Shown here: one piece after another, positions 9,491-18,293 of the stretch
Numbering within the stretch: the stretch's first letter is position 1
How the letters are laid out: the number at the start of each line of letters is the position of its first letter
Origin: an uncultured Odoribacter sp.
GTDB taxonomy: Bacteria; Bacteroidota; Bacteroidia; Bacteroidales; Marinifilaceae
Direction: 5' to 3'
DNA: 64,000 nt
Assembly (NCBI GenBank): GCA_910578985.1
Contig: CAJTSF010000005.1
Location: 1-64,000, forward strand
The notes under the pieces: model-generated
The model's input: only the letters and a program-made list of their open reading frames with translations
Told to the model about the DNA's origin: nothing
Databases searched by the model: none
Made by a program: the position numbers and the translations under genes

Positions 9491-9517
9491 CATTTTGCCG
9501 TTTTTTATTCGAACGCC

Positions 9518-9931
9518 CTATTTTTCTTTTTCCAGATAAGCGGCAAACACCTCGTCAAACAACTCTCCGCGAGTCAGTTTACCGTTCTGCACACAAATGG
9601 ATTCCACCCGCCCGCGGACGCAAAGTTTATTGTCCGGCAAGCGGTAGATATCCTCGAAGAAGACCAGTTTCGCCCCCTCCCGTGCCATATTCAGCCGCAC
9701 CGCAAAACGGTCGCCGCTGGTCAGGGAGACCTTGTAGTCGATTTCCACGCGGGCGACCATGGCATCGATGCCCCGCTTGTGCAACTCCCCGAAGTTGGCG
9801 CCCGCATGCTCCAGGAATTCATGGCGCGCGTGCTCCAGGTAATGCTGGTAGTTGGCATTGTTCACCACGCATTGCAGGTCGCACTCGTAATCGCGCACTT
9901 TCAATTCGATTTCATAGATGTAATTTTTCAT
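9518..9931 (-). CDS. Acyl-CoA thioesterase, hotdog fold (4HBT/YbgC type)
   Basis: 137 aa from the ATG at 9931 (MKNYIYEIELKVRDYECD). The upstream in-frame extension (MRAVRKRYA) lacks family similarity and was not used. The segment 'RDYECDLQCVVNNANYQHYLEHARHEFL' is the 4-hydroxybenzoyl-CoA thioesterase signature, in which the usual catalytic Asp is replaced by Glu/Cys/Asp of YECD followed by the conserved N-N-x-x-Y-x-x-Y-x-E-x-A-R pattern. It is predicted to be cytoplasmic and to hydrolyse acyl-CoA. A TATCTTTG box lies upstream at 9956-9963. Confidence 0.85.
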   Translation of the reverse strand: MKNYIYEIELKVRDYECDLQCVVNNANYQHYLEHARHEFLEHAGANFGELHKRGIDAMVARVEIDYKVSLTSGDRFAVRLNMAREGAKLVFFEDIYRLPDNKLCVRGRVESICVQNGKLTRGELFDEVFAAYLEKEK

Positions 9932-9955
9932 CGCATATCGCTTTCTAACCGCCCG

Positions 9956-9963
9956 CAAAGATA
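9956..9963 (-). promoter_or_regulatory. -7 box of the thioesterase gene
   Basis: Minus strand TATCTTTG, an exact TAnnTTTG match 24 bp upstream of the ATG at 9931. No convincing -33 element was seen. Confidence 0.5.
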
Positions 9964-10025
9964 AGGTTTTATCCTCCGCCCCGGTTATTTTGCCGCCGCT
10001 TTATTCTTTTTTCCGGAGAAAAATA

Positions 10026-10033
10026 TACCTTTG
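10026..10033 (+). promoter_or_regulatory. -7 box of yebC
   Basis: TACCTTTG, an exact TAnnTTTG match 43 bp upstream of the yebC ATG. Confidence 0.5.
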
Positions 10034-10076
10034 TGCATCCAAAAAGAACCAATATCAGGAATTAAAACTTCATACC

Positions 10077-10796
10077 ATGGGAAGAGCGTTTGAATACCGC
10101 AAAGCACGCAAATTGAAGAGATGGGGCAATATGGCCCGCACGTTTACCAGAATCGGCAAGGAAATCGATATCGCAGTGAAAGCCGGCGGACCGGATCCCG
10201 CCAACAATACCCGCCTGCGTATCCTGATCCAGAACGCCAAAGCGGAGAATATGCCGAAAGAGAATGTGGAACGCGCCATCAAGCGTGCCGTTTCCAAAGA
10301 TACTTCGGACTACAAGGAGATCGTTTACGAAGGCTATGCGCCCCACGGCATCGCCATCTTGGTGGAGGCCGCCACGGACAACAATACCCGCACCGTCGCC
10401 AACGTGCGCCACGCATTCAGTAAATTCGGCGGTTCGCTGGGCACGACAGGCTCGCTGGATTTCATGTTCGACCGGAAGTGTGTCTTCAAAATCAACAAGC
10501 CCGAGAATTTCGACATCGAGGAGTTCGAACTGGAGATGATTGATTACGGCATCGACGAGATTTTCGAAGATGAGGACGGCATCATCAACCTCTACGGCGC
10601 TTTCGACGCTTACGGAAATGTGCAGAAATACTTGGAAGAAAACAAGTATGACATCGTCAGCGGTGAATTTACCCGCATCCCGACTGACACCAAGGAACTG
10701 ACTGAGGAGCAACGCGCGGATGTGGATAAAATCCTGGATAAATTGGATGAGGATGAGGATGTTACCAACGTTTATCACAACATCAAGGAAGATTAA
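10077..10796 (+). CDS. yebC: YebC/PmpR family translation/transcription factor
   Basis: 239 aa from the ATG at 10077 (MGRAFEYRKARKLKRWGNMARTF). Upstream in-frame sequence has no family match and overlaps the promoter. The family signature continues with 'KEIDIAVKAGGPDPANN', 'AKAENMPKENVERAIKRA' and 'YEGYAPHGIAILVEAATDNNNTR'-like segments; 'GSLGTTGSLDFMF' lies in the second domain. The length (~240) is normal. YebC proteins were described as transcriptional regulators and have more recently been linked to relief of ribosome stalling (established knowledge of the family, not visible here). Confidence 0.95.
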   Translation: MGRAFEYRKARKLKRWGNMARTFTRIGKEIDIAVKAGGPDPANNTRLRILIQNAKAENMPKENVERAIKRAVSKDTSDYKEIVYEGYAPHGIAILVEAATDNNTRTVANVRHAFSKFGGSLGTTGSLDFMFDRKCVFKINKPENFDIEEFELEMIDYGIDEIFEDEDGIINLYGAFDAYGNVQKYLEENKYDIVSGEFTRIPTDTKELTEEQRADVDKILDKLDEDEDVTNVYHNIKED

Positions 10797-10806
10797 TGCG
10801 ATTTTT

Positions 10807-10838
10807 CTTGCACGGTAAAAAATAAGTTTGCATCTTTG
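10807..10838 (+). promoter_or_regulatory. Promoter region of tRNA-Lys
   Basis: CTTG at 10807-10810, a 20-bp spacer, then CATCTTTG at 10831-10838 (one mismatch to TAnnTTTG). An exact alternative box TAAGTTTG lies at 10823-10830. Which one is used cannot be decided from sequence alone. Confidence 0.45.
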
Positions 10839-10878
10839 CACCCGCAAACAGCGAAAGCGAAGATGCAAGACCAAAGAT

Positions 10879-10951
10879 GACTTCGTAGCTCAGCTGGTAG
10901 AGCAATTGACTCTTAATCAATGGGCCGTGGGTTCGAGCCCCACCGAGGTCA
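10879..10951 (+). tRNA. tRNA-Lys (anticodon CTT)
   Basis: 73 nt with acceptor GACTTCG/CGAGGTC (one G-U), D-arm AGCTCAGCTGGTAGAGC, anticodon stem-loop ATTGA-CTCTTAA-TCAAT (anticodon CTT) and T-arm GTGGGTTCGAGCCCCAC. Discriminator A at 10951. Its 3' end is followed by a terminator and then by two truncated genes, so it may be an old integration site (inference). Confidence 0.95.
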
Positions 10952-10962
10952 CAGAAAAAAAG

Positions 10963-10993
10963 AACCGCTTACGAAAGTAGGTGGTTTTCTTTT
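10963..10993 (+). terminator. Intrinsic terminator of tRNA-Lys
   Basis: AACCGCTTAC-GAAA-GTAGGTGGTT pairs along 10 bp (two wobble pairs) with a GAAA tetraloop and is followed by TTCTTTT, 12 nt after the tRNA. Confidence 0.7.
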
Positions 10994-11004
10994 GGTTATT
11001 CATG

Positions 11005-11199
11005 TCAATCTTCTTGTTCGTAATAATAAGAATAATCAATACCTTTCATAAAGATTTCGCGGTCGTCGATTTTATCGGTAAGGGCTTGACGCAGCAAGGA
11101 ACGAATATCAGCACTATCGGCATGGCTCGCTATCATAGCATGGAGATAGTCGTTTTTGGCAATCTTACTCCAATCGACACATTTGCCTAAGCGTTTTTT
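11005..11199 (-). pseudogene. Fic/DOC family protein, C-terminal remnant
   Basis: On the minus strand, ending at TGA 11005-11007, the frame encodes LGKCVDWSKIAKNDYLHAMI, then ASHADSADIRSLLRQALTDK and IDDREIFMKGIDYSYYYEQED. This matches the C-terminus of bacterial Fic (cell filamentation/AMPylation) proteins. In this frame a TGA sits a few codons upstream of the homology (about 11201-11203), so the catalytic HPFxxGNGR core and the N-terminus are absent. No start codon of its own was found. The stump directly abuts the Bro-N stump, suggesting a deletion that joined two genes. It is presumed non-functional. Confidence 0.7.
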
Positions 11200-11202
11200 G
11201 GG

Positions 11203-11418
11203 TCAATCCGAAAGTTTCAGTTGTATACATTTTGAATACAACTCATGATTCCTACTTTTCAGCCTACTTTTAAGGGTTCCCCAATACACCCGAGGGCGAG
11301 GACTTCCCGTAATAGCCGCCACAATATCTACAACAGAAAAATACCACCGGGCATTCCCCTCATCCCAAACGGCACGTACTTCGCAGTCTTTATAGAATCG
11401 AATAGAGAGCTTGTTCAT
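11203..11418 (-). pseudogene. Bro-N (phage antirepressor-like) domain protein, truncated
   Basis: From the ATG at 11418 the frame encodes 71 aa: MNKLSIRFYKDCEVRAVWDE, then GNARWYFSVVDIVAAITGSP, ending CIQLKLSD-stop. The 'VRAVWDExxxxWYFSVVDIVAAIT' and 'YWGTLKSRL' segments are typical of Bro-N/antirepressor proteins of Bacteroidales, which normally continue after 'LKLPAxDGK' for more than 150 further residues. Here the frame ends exactly at that point and is followed by Fic-derived sequence. The start and domain are intact, so a short peptide may still be made, but the protein is broken. Confidence 0.7.
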
Positions 11419-11472
11419 CGTCTTCCTATCATTATGCAATACTACACCTCAATCTCTCAAATATACTAAACT

Positions 11473-12213
11473 TTAAATTCCGGCATTTTCGTCCGCCTCT
11501 TTCGCCAGAAGTTCGATGGCAACGCGGGCGGCTTTCTGCTCGGCTTCTTTTTTGGAGGCTCCGTATTCGCAGCTTCTCTGTTTCTTTTCGATGAGTACGG
11601 CGCAACTGAATTTGTTGCGGCGGGAACGGTGTTCTTCCGTGTGGAGCACGACCTCTATCTTGTGTTTCTGCCCCCATTCAATCAGGCGGCTTTTGTAATT
11701 GGTGTCTATCGTCACCAAATCCTTGATGTCGAAGAAATTGGGAAAGATGAATTTCTCGATGAAACGCTTGGTGCCGGCAAAGCCCTGGTCCAAGAATATG
11801 GCGCCGACAAAGGCTTCGAATACGTCACCATAGACATGTTTGTTGCGGGAGATGTCCGAGCGGGCAATGACCGCCTTGTCCAAGCCGAGTTGGACCGCCA
11901 GGTCGTTCAGGGATTCCCGGCTGACGACTTTGGAGCGCACCCTCGTGAGAAACCCCTCGTCTTTGTTGGGAAAGAATTTGTAAAGCAGTTCGGCGATAAC
12001 GGCACCGAGCACGGCATCGCCCAAAAATTCAAGCCGCTCGTAGTTCTGGACAACCCCGGAAGCAGACACCCGGGATGCCGAGCGGTGGAGAAGAGCCAGT
12101 TGGTAAAGTCCTTTGTTCTTGGGCACGAAGCCCAACTGGGAAATAAATAATCCATAAAACTTCTCTTTTCGATGAAGATGAAGTTTTATGGATTGAATGA
12201 TTTGTCTAATCAC
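11473..12213 (-). CDS. rnc: Ribonuclease III
   Basis: 246 aa, normal length. The signature NYERLEFLGDAVLG lies at 57-70 (catalytic acidic residues Glu62 and Asp66) and GDVFEAFVGAIFLDQG at 129-144 (Asp130, Glu133). A C-terminal dsRNA-binding domain spans ~170-240 ('GASKKEAEQKAARVAIELL'). The enzyme processes rRNA precursors and other double-stranded RNAs in the cytoplasm. It follows fabF by 21 bp on the same strand, giving the conserved Bacteroidales order acpP-fabF-rnc. Confidence 0.97.
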   Translation of the reverse strand: MIRQIIQSIKLHLHRKEKFYGLFISQLGFVPKNKGLYQLALLHRSASRVSASGVVQNYERLEFLGDAVLGAVIAELLYKFFPNKDEGFLTRVRSKVVSRESLNDLAVQLGLDKAVIARSDISRNKHVYGDVFEAFVGAIFLDQGFAGTKRFIEKFIFPNFFDIKDLVTIDTNYKSRLIEWGQKHKIEVVLHTEEHRSRRNKFSCAVLIEKKQRSCEYGASKKEAEQKAARVAIELLAKEADENAGI

Positions 12214-12234
12214 AACCGGATGTTTCTTGTGTGA

Positions 12235-13473
12235 TTATTTTTTGATGACTACGCATGCGTTATGCCCGCCGAACCCGAAGGTGTTGCTCAATGCCACCTG
12301 GATGGTCCGCTTCTGAGGCTCGTTGAACGTGAAGTTCAATTTCGGATCGAGTTGCGGATCCAGATTGTGGAAATTGATGGTAGGCGGAACGATATCGTTC
12401 TTCACCGCCAGCGTGCAGGCAATCGCCTCCACGGCTCCGGCAGCTCCCAACAGGTGACCTGTCATGGATTTCGTGGAACTGATATTCAGTTTGTACGCAT
12501 GTTCGCCGAACACTTTCAGAATAGCGGTCGGTTCGGAGATGTCGCCCAAGCCCGTAGAGGTACCGTGTACGTTGATGTAATCGATATCTTCGGGTTTCAT
12601 GCCGGCATCTTCCAGTGCCAACAGCATCACGTCGTGTGCGCCGTCGGGATTGGGAGCCGTCATGTGGTAAGCGTCGCAGTTGCCTGCACCGCCGGCGATT
12701 TCCGCATAAATGCGCGCCCCTCTTTTCACGGCGTGCTCGTATTCTTCCAGAATCAAGCCTGCACCGCCTTCACCGAGGACAAAACCGTCACGGTCGGCAT
12801 CGAACGGACGGGATGCGGTCTTCGGGTCGTCGTTGCGGGTGGATATGGCCTTCATGGCGTTGAAACCGCCGACACCGGGAACGGTGACTGCCGCTTCGGA
12901 GCCTCCGGATACTATCACGTCCGCTTTGCCCAAACGAATTAAATTCAATGCGTCGACCATGGCATGTGCCGAAGAGGCACAGGCGGAGACTGTCGTATAG
13001 TTGGGACCTTTCAGCCCATGCTCTATGGCAATCATTCCGCCGCACATGTTGGCAATCATTTTGGGAATAAAAAAGGGATTGAAACGCGGCGTGCCGTCTC
13101 CCTTGGAAAAGTCATTGCACTCTTCGAAGAAAGTCTGCAACCCGCCGATTCCCGCTCCCCATATTACTCCGATCCGTTTCTTGTCCTCCGCTTCGAGGTT
13201 CAGCCCGGAGTCCTGGATTGCCTCTCTCGCGGCAATCAGTCCGAACTGGGTGTAAAGATCCATCTTACGCACTTCCTTCCTGTCGAAATAGACAGTCGGG
13301 TCGTAGTTTTTCACCTCGCAAGCGAATTGCGTACGGAACTTCGACGCATCGAAACGAGTAATAGGACCGGCGCCACTGACGCCCTTGATTAAGTTGTCCC
13401 AAAACTCAGGTACGTTATGGCCTAACGGATTGATGGTTCCAAGACCTGTAATTACTACTCGTTTCAAATTCAT
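12235..13473 (-). CDS. fabF: Beta-ketoacyl-ACP synthase II
   Basis: 412 aa, normal length. The Cys-His-His catalytic triad is visible: Cys165 in TVSACASSAH, His303 in HGTSTGLGD and His340 in KSMTGHLLGAAG. The glycine-rich C-terminus 'NTFGFGGHNA' is intact. It condenses malonyl-ACP with acyl-ACP in fatty-acid elongation. It lies 16 bp downstream of acpP, whose product carries its substrates, and upstream of rnc; one transcript from the acpP promoter is likely. Confidence 0.98.
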   Translation of the reverse strand: MNLKRVVITGLGTINPLGHNVPEFWDNLIKGVSGAGPITRFDASKFRTQFACEVKNYDPTVYFDRKEVRKMDLYTQFGLIAAREAIQDSGLNLEAEDKKRIGVIWGAGIGGLQTFFEECNDFSKGDGTPRFNPFFIPKMIANMCGGMIAIEHGLKGPNYTTVSACASSAHAMVDALNLIRLGKADVIVSGGSEAAVTVPGVGGFNAMKAISTRNDDPKTASRPFDADRDGFVLGEGGAGLILEEYEHAVKRGARIYAEIAGGAGNCDAYHMTAPNPDGAHDVMLLALEDAGMKPEDIDYINVHGTSTGLGDISEPTAILKVFGEHAYKLNISSTKSMTGHLLGAAGAVEAIACTLAVKNDIVPPTINFHNLDPQLDPKLNFTFNEPQKRTIQVALSNTFGFGGHNACVVIKK

Positions 13474-13489
13474 ACAATCGATGGTTAAA

Positions 13490-13726
13490 TTACTTTACGT
13501 TAGCCTCTACATAAGAGATAGCATCACCTACAGTAACAATCTTTTCAGCTTGGTCGTCCGGAATGGTGATGTTGAATTCTTTCTCCAATTCCATGATCAA
13601 TTCAACCGTATCCAAAGAGTCGGCACCCAGGTCGTTCGTAAAGGTTGCTTCCGGTTTCACTTCTGATGCATCTACACCCAATTTCTCAACAATAATACGT
13701 TGTACTCTTTCGTTAATGTCAGACAT
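13490..13726 (-). CDS. acpP: Acyl carrier protein
   Basis: 78 aa, acidic, with the phosphopantetheine attachment site Ser37 in LGADSLDTVELIM. It carries growing acyl chains in type II fatty-acid synthesis and is the first gene of the acpP-fabF-rnc cluster. The start at MSDINERVQ fits the family. Confidence 0.98.
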   Translation of the reverse strand: MSDINERVQRIIVEKLGVDASEVKPEATFTNDLGADSLDTVELIMELEKEFNITIPDDQAEKIVTVGDAISYVEANVK

Positions 13727-13803
13727 AGTTTTTAGTTTTAATTAGACATTCTTGTTTATTTACCTCATGCACATCGTGTGCATTTCATTTCAAATTCAGG
13801 GGG

Positions 13804-13811
13804 CAAATGTA
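13804..13811 (-). promoter_or_regulatory. -7 box of acpP-fabF-rnc
   Basis: Minus strand TACATTTG, an exact TAnnTTTG match about 78 bp upstream of the acpP ATG. It faces the divergent purN promoter about 30 bp away. Confidence 0.6.
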
Positions 13812-13838
13812 GGCTTTATTTTTTTACGGAAAAAATAT

Positions 13839-13869
13839 TTTGCCAAGAATTAAACTTTCCTTACCTTTA
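13839..13869 (+). promoter_or_regulatory. Promoter of purN
   Basis: TTTG at 13839-13842, a 19-bp spacer, then TACCTTTA at 13862-13869 (one mismatch in the last base of TAnnTTTG), 28 bp upstream of the ATG. Confidence 0.55.
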
Positions 13870-13897
13870 TGCCGTTGATTTTTAAACGTTTGAAGAA

Positions 13898-14473
13898 ATG
13901 GAAAAAATAGCGATATTCGCCTCCGGTTCAGGCTCCAATGCGGAGAACATCATCCGCCATTTTGCCGGGAAAGAAGACTTTTGCATCACCCGGATTTACT
14001 GCAACGTGCCGGACGCCTATGTGCTGGAGCGGGCGAAGCAGCTGGGAGTGCCCGCCACGGTGTTCACCCGGGAGGAGTTCCGCCATCCGGAGGGGATTTT
14101 CCGGCAACTGCAGGAGGAGGGGACCGACTTCATCGTGCTGGCGGGCTTCTTGTGGCTGATGCCCGGGCATATCGTGGAGGCATACCCGAACCGGATTGTC
14201 AATATCCATCCCGCTCTCCTGCCGTCATACGGCGGCAAAGGAATGTACGGACATCACGTGCATGAGGCGGTCATCGCCGCCAAGGAGGAGGAAAGCGGCA
14301 TCACCATCCACTTCGTCAATGAGCACTACGATTCGGGCTCCATCATTTTCCAGGCGAAATGCCCCGTCCTGCCGGAAGATACGGCGGACACCCTCGCGGA
14401 ACGGGTACACGAACTGGAGTACCGCTATTTCCCGCGGGTCATCGAAGAGACTGTAATGGATTTATTGGATTAA
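13898..14473 (+). CDS. purN: Phosphoribosylglycinamide formyltransferase 1
   Basis: 191 aa. The N-terminus IAIFASGSGSNAENI is the phosphate-binding loop. The active-site Asn102 and His104 lie in VNIHPALLPSYGGKGMYG, and Asp146 in NEHYDSGSI. The enzyme transfers a formyl group from 10-formyl-THF to GAR in purine synthesis. It is divergently transcribed from acpP and converges with radA; the two stop codons overlap (14470-14473). Confidence 0.96.
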   Translation: MEKIAIFASGSGSNAENIIRHFAGKEDFCITRIYCNVPDAYVLERAKQLGVPATVFTREEFRHPEGIFRQLQEEGTDFIVLAGFLWLMPGHIVEAYPNRIVNIHPALLPSYGGKGMYGHHVHEAVIAAKEEESGITIHFVNEHYDSGSIIFQAKCPVLPEDTADTLAERVHELEYRYFPRVIEETVMDLLD

Positions 14474-15831
14474 CCGAACAACTCCCGGCAGATGTCGGCA
14501 ATCTTGGACACGAAACACACCCGGATGGTATCTCCCTGCCGGGTGTAGCCTTTTTGGTTGCCTGCGGGGACAAAAATGCGCTTAAAGCCTAATTTGCCGG
14601 CTTCCGAAATGCGCTGCTCGATGCGGCTCACCGCCCGGATTTCACCGGACAGTCCCACCTCGCCGGCAAAGACCGTGTCGCCGGGAAGCGCCGCGTCGAT
14701 GTTGGAGGAAAGCACCGCCATCACCACCGCCAGGTCCAAGGCAGGGTCATTGACACGGATACCGCCTGCAATATTCAGGAACACATCCTTGGAAGCGAGC
14801 TTGAAGCCCACCCGCTTCTCCAGCACGGCAAGCAGCATGTTGAGCCGCCGGGAATCGAATCCCGTGGCGGAACGCTGGGGCACGCCGTAGGCGGCGGTCG
14901 ATACCAATGCCTGCACTTCCAGCAGGATGGGACGCACCCCTTCGATGGTCGCGGAGACGGCAATGCCGCTCAATTCCTCGTCGTGGTTGGACAGCAACAG
15001 CTCCGAAGGGTTGGACACCTGGCGGAGTCCGGACTGCAACATTTCATAGATGCCGATTTCGGAGGTGGAGCCGAAGCGGTTTTTCATGGAGCGAAGGATG
15101 CGGTACATGTATTGCTGGTCCCCTTCGAACTGCAACACCGTATCCACCATGTGCTCCAGGATTTTCGGTCCTGCCAGTTGCCCGTCCTTGGTGATATGCC
15201 CGATTAATATGGTGGAAATGGTATTCTCCTTGCAGAATCGCAACAGGGCATTCGTGCACTCCCGGATTTGCGACAGGCTCCCCGGGATGGAGTCCACCGC
15301 CTCCGTCGCCAGGGTCTGGATGGAGTCGATAATCAGCAGGTTGGGCTGAATCGCCCGCGCATGCTCCAGCACCGCTTCCAGGGAGTTGCCCGACAGGAAA
15401 AGGCATTCGTCATTGTCGGAACCCAGCCGCTGCGCGCGCATCTTGATTTGCGAGATGCTCTCCTCGCCGGACACATAGAGGATGCGCCCGCTCCTGTTGT
15501 GCAAGGCGAACTGCAACACCAGCGTCGATTTCCCGATGCCCGGCTCGCCTCCCAGCAGAATCATGGAGCCGGGCACCATGCCCCCGCCCAGCACACGGTT
15601 CAGTTCGGCATCCCCCGTATCCATGCGCGCATCCGCATTCACTTTGATTTCCGACAGCCGCAAAGCCTTGGAGGAAGGCGTGCCTGCCAGCGCACGGGCA
15701 TGTCCCTTGACGGACACTTCCACCTCCTCCACAAAGCTATTCCACTCCCCGCAGACCGTGCATCGACCGGTCCATTTGGACTCTTTCGCCCCGCAGTTCT
15801 GGCATACAAAAACGGTCTTCGACTTCGCCAT
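14470..15831 (-). CDS. radA: DNA repair protein RadA/Sms
   Basis: 453 aa. An N-terminal C4 zinc finger (Cys10, Cys13, Cys24, Cys27), a RecA-like ATPase with Walker A GGEPGIGKST (94-103), the RadA-specific KNRFG motif (in MKNRFGSTSEIG) and a C-terminal Lon-protease-like domain ('GGIRVNDPALDLAVVMAVLSS'). RadA promotes branch migration in recombination. It lies 13 bp downstream of the penicillin-binding protein gene on the same strand. Confidence 0.97.
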   Translation of the reverse strand: MAKSKTVFVCQNCGAKESKWTGRCTVCGEWNSFVEEVEVSVKGHARALAGTPSSKALRLSEIKVNADARMDTGDAELNRVLGGGMVPGSMILLGGEPGIGKSTLVLQFALHNRSGRILYVSGEESISQIKMRAQRLGSDNDECLFLSGNSLEAVLEHARAIQPNLLIIDSIQTLATEAVDSIPGSLSQIRECTNALLRFCKENTISTILIGHITKDGQLAGPKILEHMVDTVLQFEGDQQYMYRILRSMKNRFGSTSEIGIYEMLQSGLRQVSNPSELLLSNHDEELSGIAVSATIEGVRPILLEVQALVSTAAYGVPQRSATGFDSRRLNMLLAVLEKRVGFKLASKDVFLNIAGGIRVNDPALDLAVVMAVLSSNIDAALPGDTVFAGEVGLSGEIRAVSRIEQRISEAGKLGFKRIFVPAGNQKGYTRQGDTIRVCFVSKIADICRELFG

Positions 15832-15844
15832 ACCTTACTATAAT

Positions 15845-18181
15845 TTAGAAAAATTCTTCTTCCTCTTCCCGCATCTCCTGCGTCTGTATCTCGGGCGCCA
15901 CCGAAGTGCCTTCGTCACAATTGAGGCGTTTGCGGATGCCGTAAGGCATTTCGAAATCCCCCTGCTTCAACCGCAGGCACGGGTCGGCGTATGCTTTTTG
16001 CAAGAATTTAGCCCAAATCGGCAACGCCATATTCGCACCCTGTCCGTTGGCAATATTCTGGAAGTGGATGGAACGGTCCTCGGCGCCTACCCACACGCCG
16101 CCCACCAGCTCGGGCGTAATCCCCATGAACCAACCGTCCGAATGCTGCTGCGTGGTCCCCGTCTTGCCCCCCATCGGGTTCATCAGCTGGTAGCGGTAGC
16201 GCAAGCGCACGCCCGTACCCTGAGTGACCACTCCTTCCAGGAGGTTGCACATCAGGTAAGCCGTATTCTCCGTAATCACCTCCCGGGATTCCGACCGGAA
16301 GCTCTCCAGGACATTCCCGTACTTGTCCTCGATGCGGGTAACCGGCAGCGGCGTATTATACACTCCTTTGTTGGCATAAATGGCATAGGCGGCAACCATT
16401 TCCTTCACCGTGATTTCGGCAGTCCCGAGGAAGATGGAAGGCACCGGGTCGATAAAACTGGTGATGCCCATTTTCCGCGCCATCTCCGCCACCGCCTGCG
16501 GGGTGAACTGCTTGAGCACCCACCCGGAGATGTTGTTCTCCGAATTGGCAAGCCCCCACCGCAAGGTCACCATCTCCCCCTGCCGCTTCGTGCCCCCGCG
16601 TGCCGCCCAAGGCTTGCCGTCGGCAAGGATGAAGGTCTGCGGGATATTCGGCACCTTGTCGCAAGGTCCCAGCCCCTCCTGCATGGCGAGGGTATAAAGA
16701 ATCGGCTTGATGGTGGAACCCACCTGCCGCTTGCCGTTGCTGACCATGTCATACATGAAATAACGGTAGTCGGGACCGCCCACATACGCCTTGATATGCC
16801 CGTTTTTCGGATTCATCACCATAAATCCCGAGCGGAAAAACGCCTTGTAGTGCTTGATGGAATCCAGCGGCGTCATCAAGGTATCGCGCAAGCCGTTCCA
16901 GGTGAACACCTGCATATTGACCGGCTCGTAGAAAGTCTTCCGGATTTCCGCCGGCTCCAGCCCCGCCTTCTTCAGTTTACGGTAACGCTCCGACTGCACT
17001 ATCGAGCGCGTCAGGATATCGTCTATCTCCTCGACAGTGATGTCGTTGGAGAAAGGCGGATTGTCTTTTTCCAGCTTTTCCTGGTCGAACAAGGGTTGTA
17101 ACTCCTGCGACAGATGCTCCCGCACCGCCTCCTCCGCATACTCCTGCATCCGGGAATCCAGCGTCACGTGTATCTTCAACCCGTCGGTATATAAATCATA
17201 TGGCGTCCCGTCGATTTTCGTGTTCTTCTTGCACCAGCCGTACAGCGGATCGGTCACCCACGCGATGGAATCGAGGCGGAACTGCGACCTGCTCCGGTAT
17301 TGCGAACGGACAGGCTCTCCGGCGGTCATGTAAAGCCGCAGGAACTCCCGGAAATAGGTCGCCAGCCCCTCCTTGTGGTCCACCCGCTTAAAGTTCAGCC
17401 CCAAAGGCAGCATCACGAGCGAATCATACTCCGCCTCCGTGATTTTATCATACTTGTACATCTGGTACAACACCACATTCCGTCGCTCCCGAGTCAGTTC
17501 CGGACGCCGCACCGGGTTGTAGTACGACGAGTTCTTCGCCATCCCCACCAGCATCGCCGCCTGCTCCACCCTCAGGGAATCCAGCGGCACCTGAAAATAA
17601 ATGTCCGCCGCCGAACTGATACCCACCGCCAGGTTCAGAAAGTCGTACTTGTTCAAGTACATCGTCAGAATCTCCTCTTTCGTATAGCTCTTTTCCAGTT
17701 TCACGGCAATCACCCACTCCCGGAACTTCCGCACCACCAAATCCGTCACGCTCAAATCCGCCTGCCGCGGGAAAAGCATCTTCGCCAACTGCTGGCTGAT
17801 GGTACTTCCTCCGCCCGCCGAAGAGGTATTCCCGGTCAGGATACCCTTCACCACACGGAACAACCCCCGCACATCCACCCCGCTGTGGTCATAAAAACGC
17901 ACGTCCTCCGTGGCAATCAGCGCATCGATGACCGACTGGGGAATATCCTTGTACTCCGCATAGCGCCGGTTCTCTTTCTCGAAATAACGGTTCATCAACA
18001 CCCCGTCGGCAAAATACACCTCGGAGGCAAAACGGTTGTTCGGATTCTCCAACTCCTCGAACGTCGGCATGAAGCCCAGCCGCCCCGTGGATATCAACCA
18101 AAAGAAAAACACCGTCCCCAATATCCCTGCCACCACCACCGACCAAAAGACGATTAAAAATTTTCGGTACCTTTTGAACAT
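15845..18181 (-). CDS. Class A penicillin-binding protein (PBP1A-type transglycosylase/transpeptidase)
   Basis: 778 aa. One N-terminal membrane anchor (~8-30) precedes a GT51 transglycosylase domain with Glu92 in TEDVRFYDHSG and 'GGGSTISQQLAK' at ~123-134. The transpeptidase domain has SxxK at 489-492 (GSTIKP), SEN at 547-549 and KTG at 673-675 (GGKTGTTQQ). It polymerises and cross-links peptidoglycan in the periplasm. The acidic C-terminus (EMREEEEEFF) is unremarkable. It is divergent from the TlpA-like gene at 18294. Confidence 0.96.
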   Translation of the reverse strand: MFKRYRKFLIVFWSVVVAGILGTVFFFWLISTGRLGFMPTFEELENPNNRFASEVYFADGVLMNRYFEKENRRYAEYKDIPQSVIDALIATEDVRFYDHSGVDVRGLFRVVKGILTGNTSSAGGGSTISQQLAKMLFPRQADLSVTDLVVRKFREWVIAVKLEKSYTKEEILTMYLNKYDFLNLAVGISSAADIYFQVPLDSLRVEQAAMLVGMAKNSSYYNPVRRPELTRERRNVVLYQMYKYDKITEAEYDSLVMLPLGLNFKRVDHKEGLATYFREFLRLYMTAGEPVRSQYRSRSQFRLDSIAWVTDPLYGWCKKNTKIDGTPYDLYTDGLKIHVTLDSRMQEYAEEAVREHLSQELQPLFDQEKLEKDNPPFSNDITVEEIDDILTRSIVQSERYRKLKKAGLEPAEIRKTFYEPVNMQVFTWNGLRDTLMTPLDSIKHYKAFFRSGFMVMNPKNGHIKAYVGGPDYRYFMYDMVSNGKRQVGSTIKPILYTLAMQEGLGPCDKVPNIPQTFILADGKPWAARGGTKRQGEMVTLRWGLANSENNISGWVLKQFTPQAVAEMARKMGITSFIDPVPSIFLGTAEITVKEMVAAYAIYANKGVYNTPLPVTRIEDKYGNVLESFRSESREVITENTAYLMCNLLEGVVTQGTGVRLRYRYQLMNPMGGKTGTTQQHSDGWFMGITPELVGGVWVGAEDRSIHFQNIANGQGANMALPIWAKFLQKAYADPCLRLKQGDFEMPYGIRKRLNCDEGTSVAPEIQTQEMREEEEEFF

Positions 18182-18293
18182 CGTTCTATCACTTTATGTA
18201 TTCGTTAAATAAAAGTTAAAGCATGTCATTTTGAATCAATGATTCACCAACTATGTCTAACTTGCGGGGACAAAAATAATAAAAGAACAGAGT

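Noticed and set aside
10981..11190. Plus-strand ORF after tRNA-Lys (69 codons)
   Set aside because: It is antisense to the Fic C-terminal remnant, which has recognisable protein similarity.
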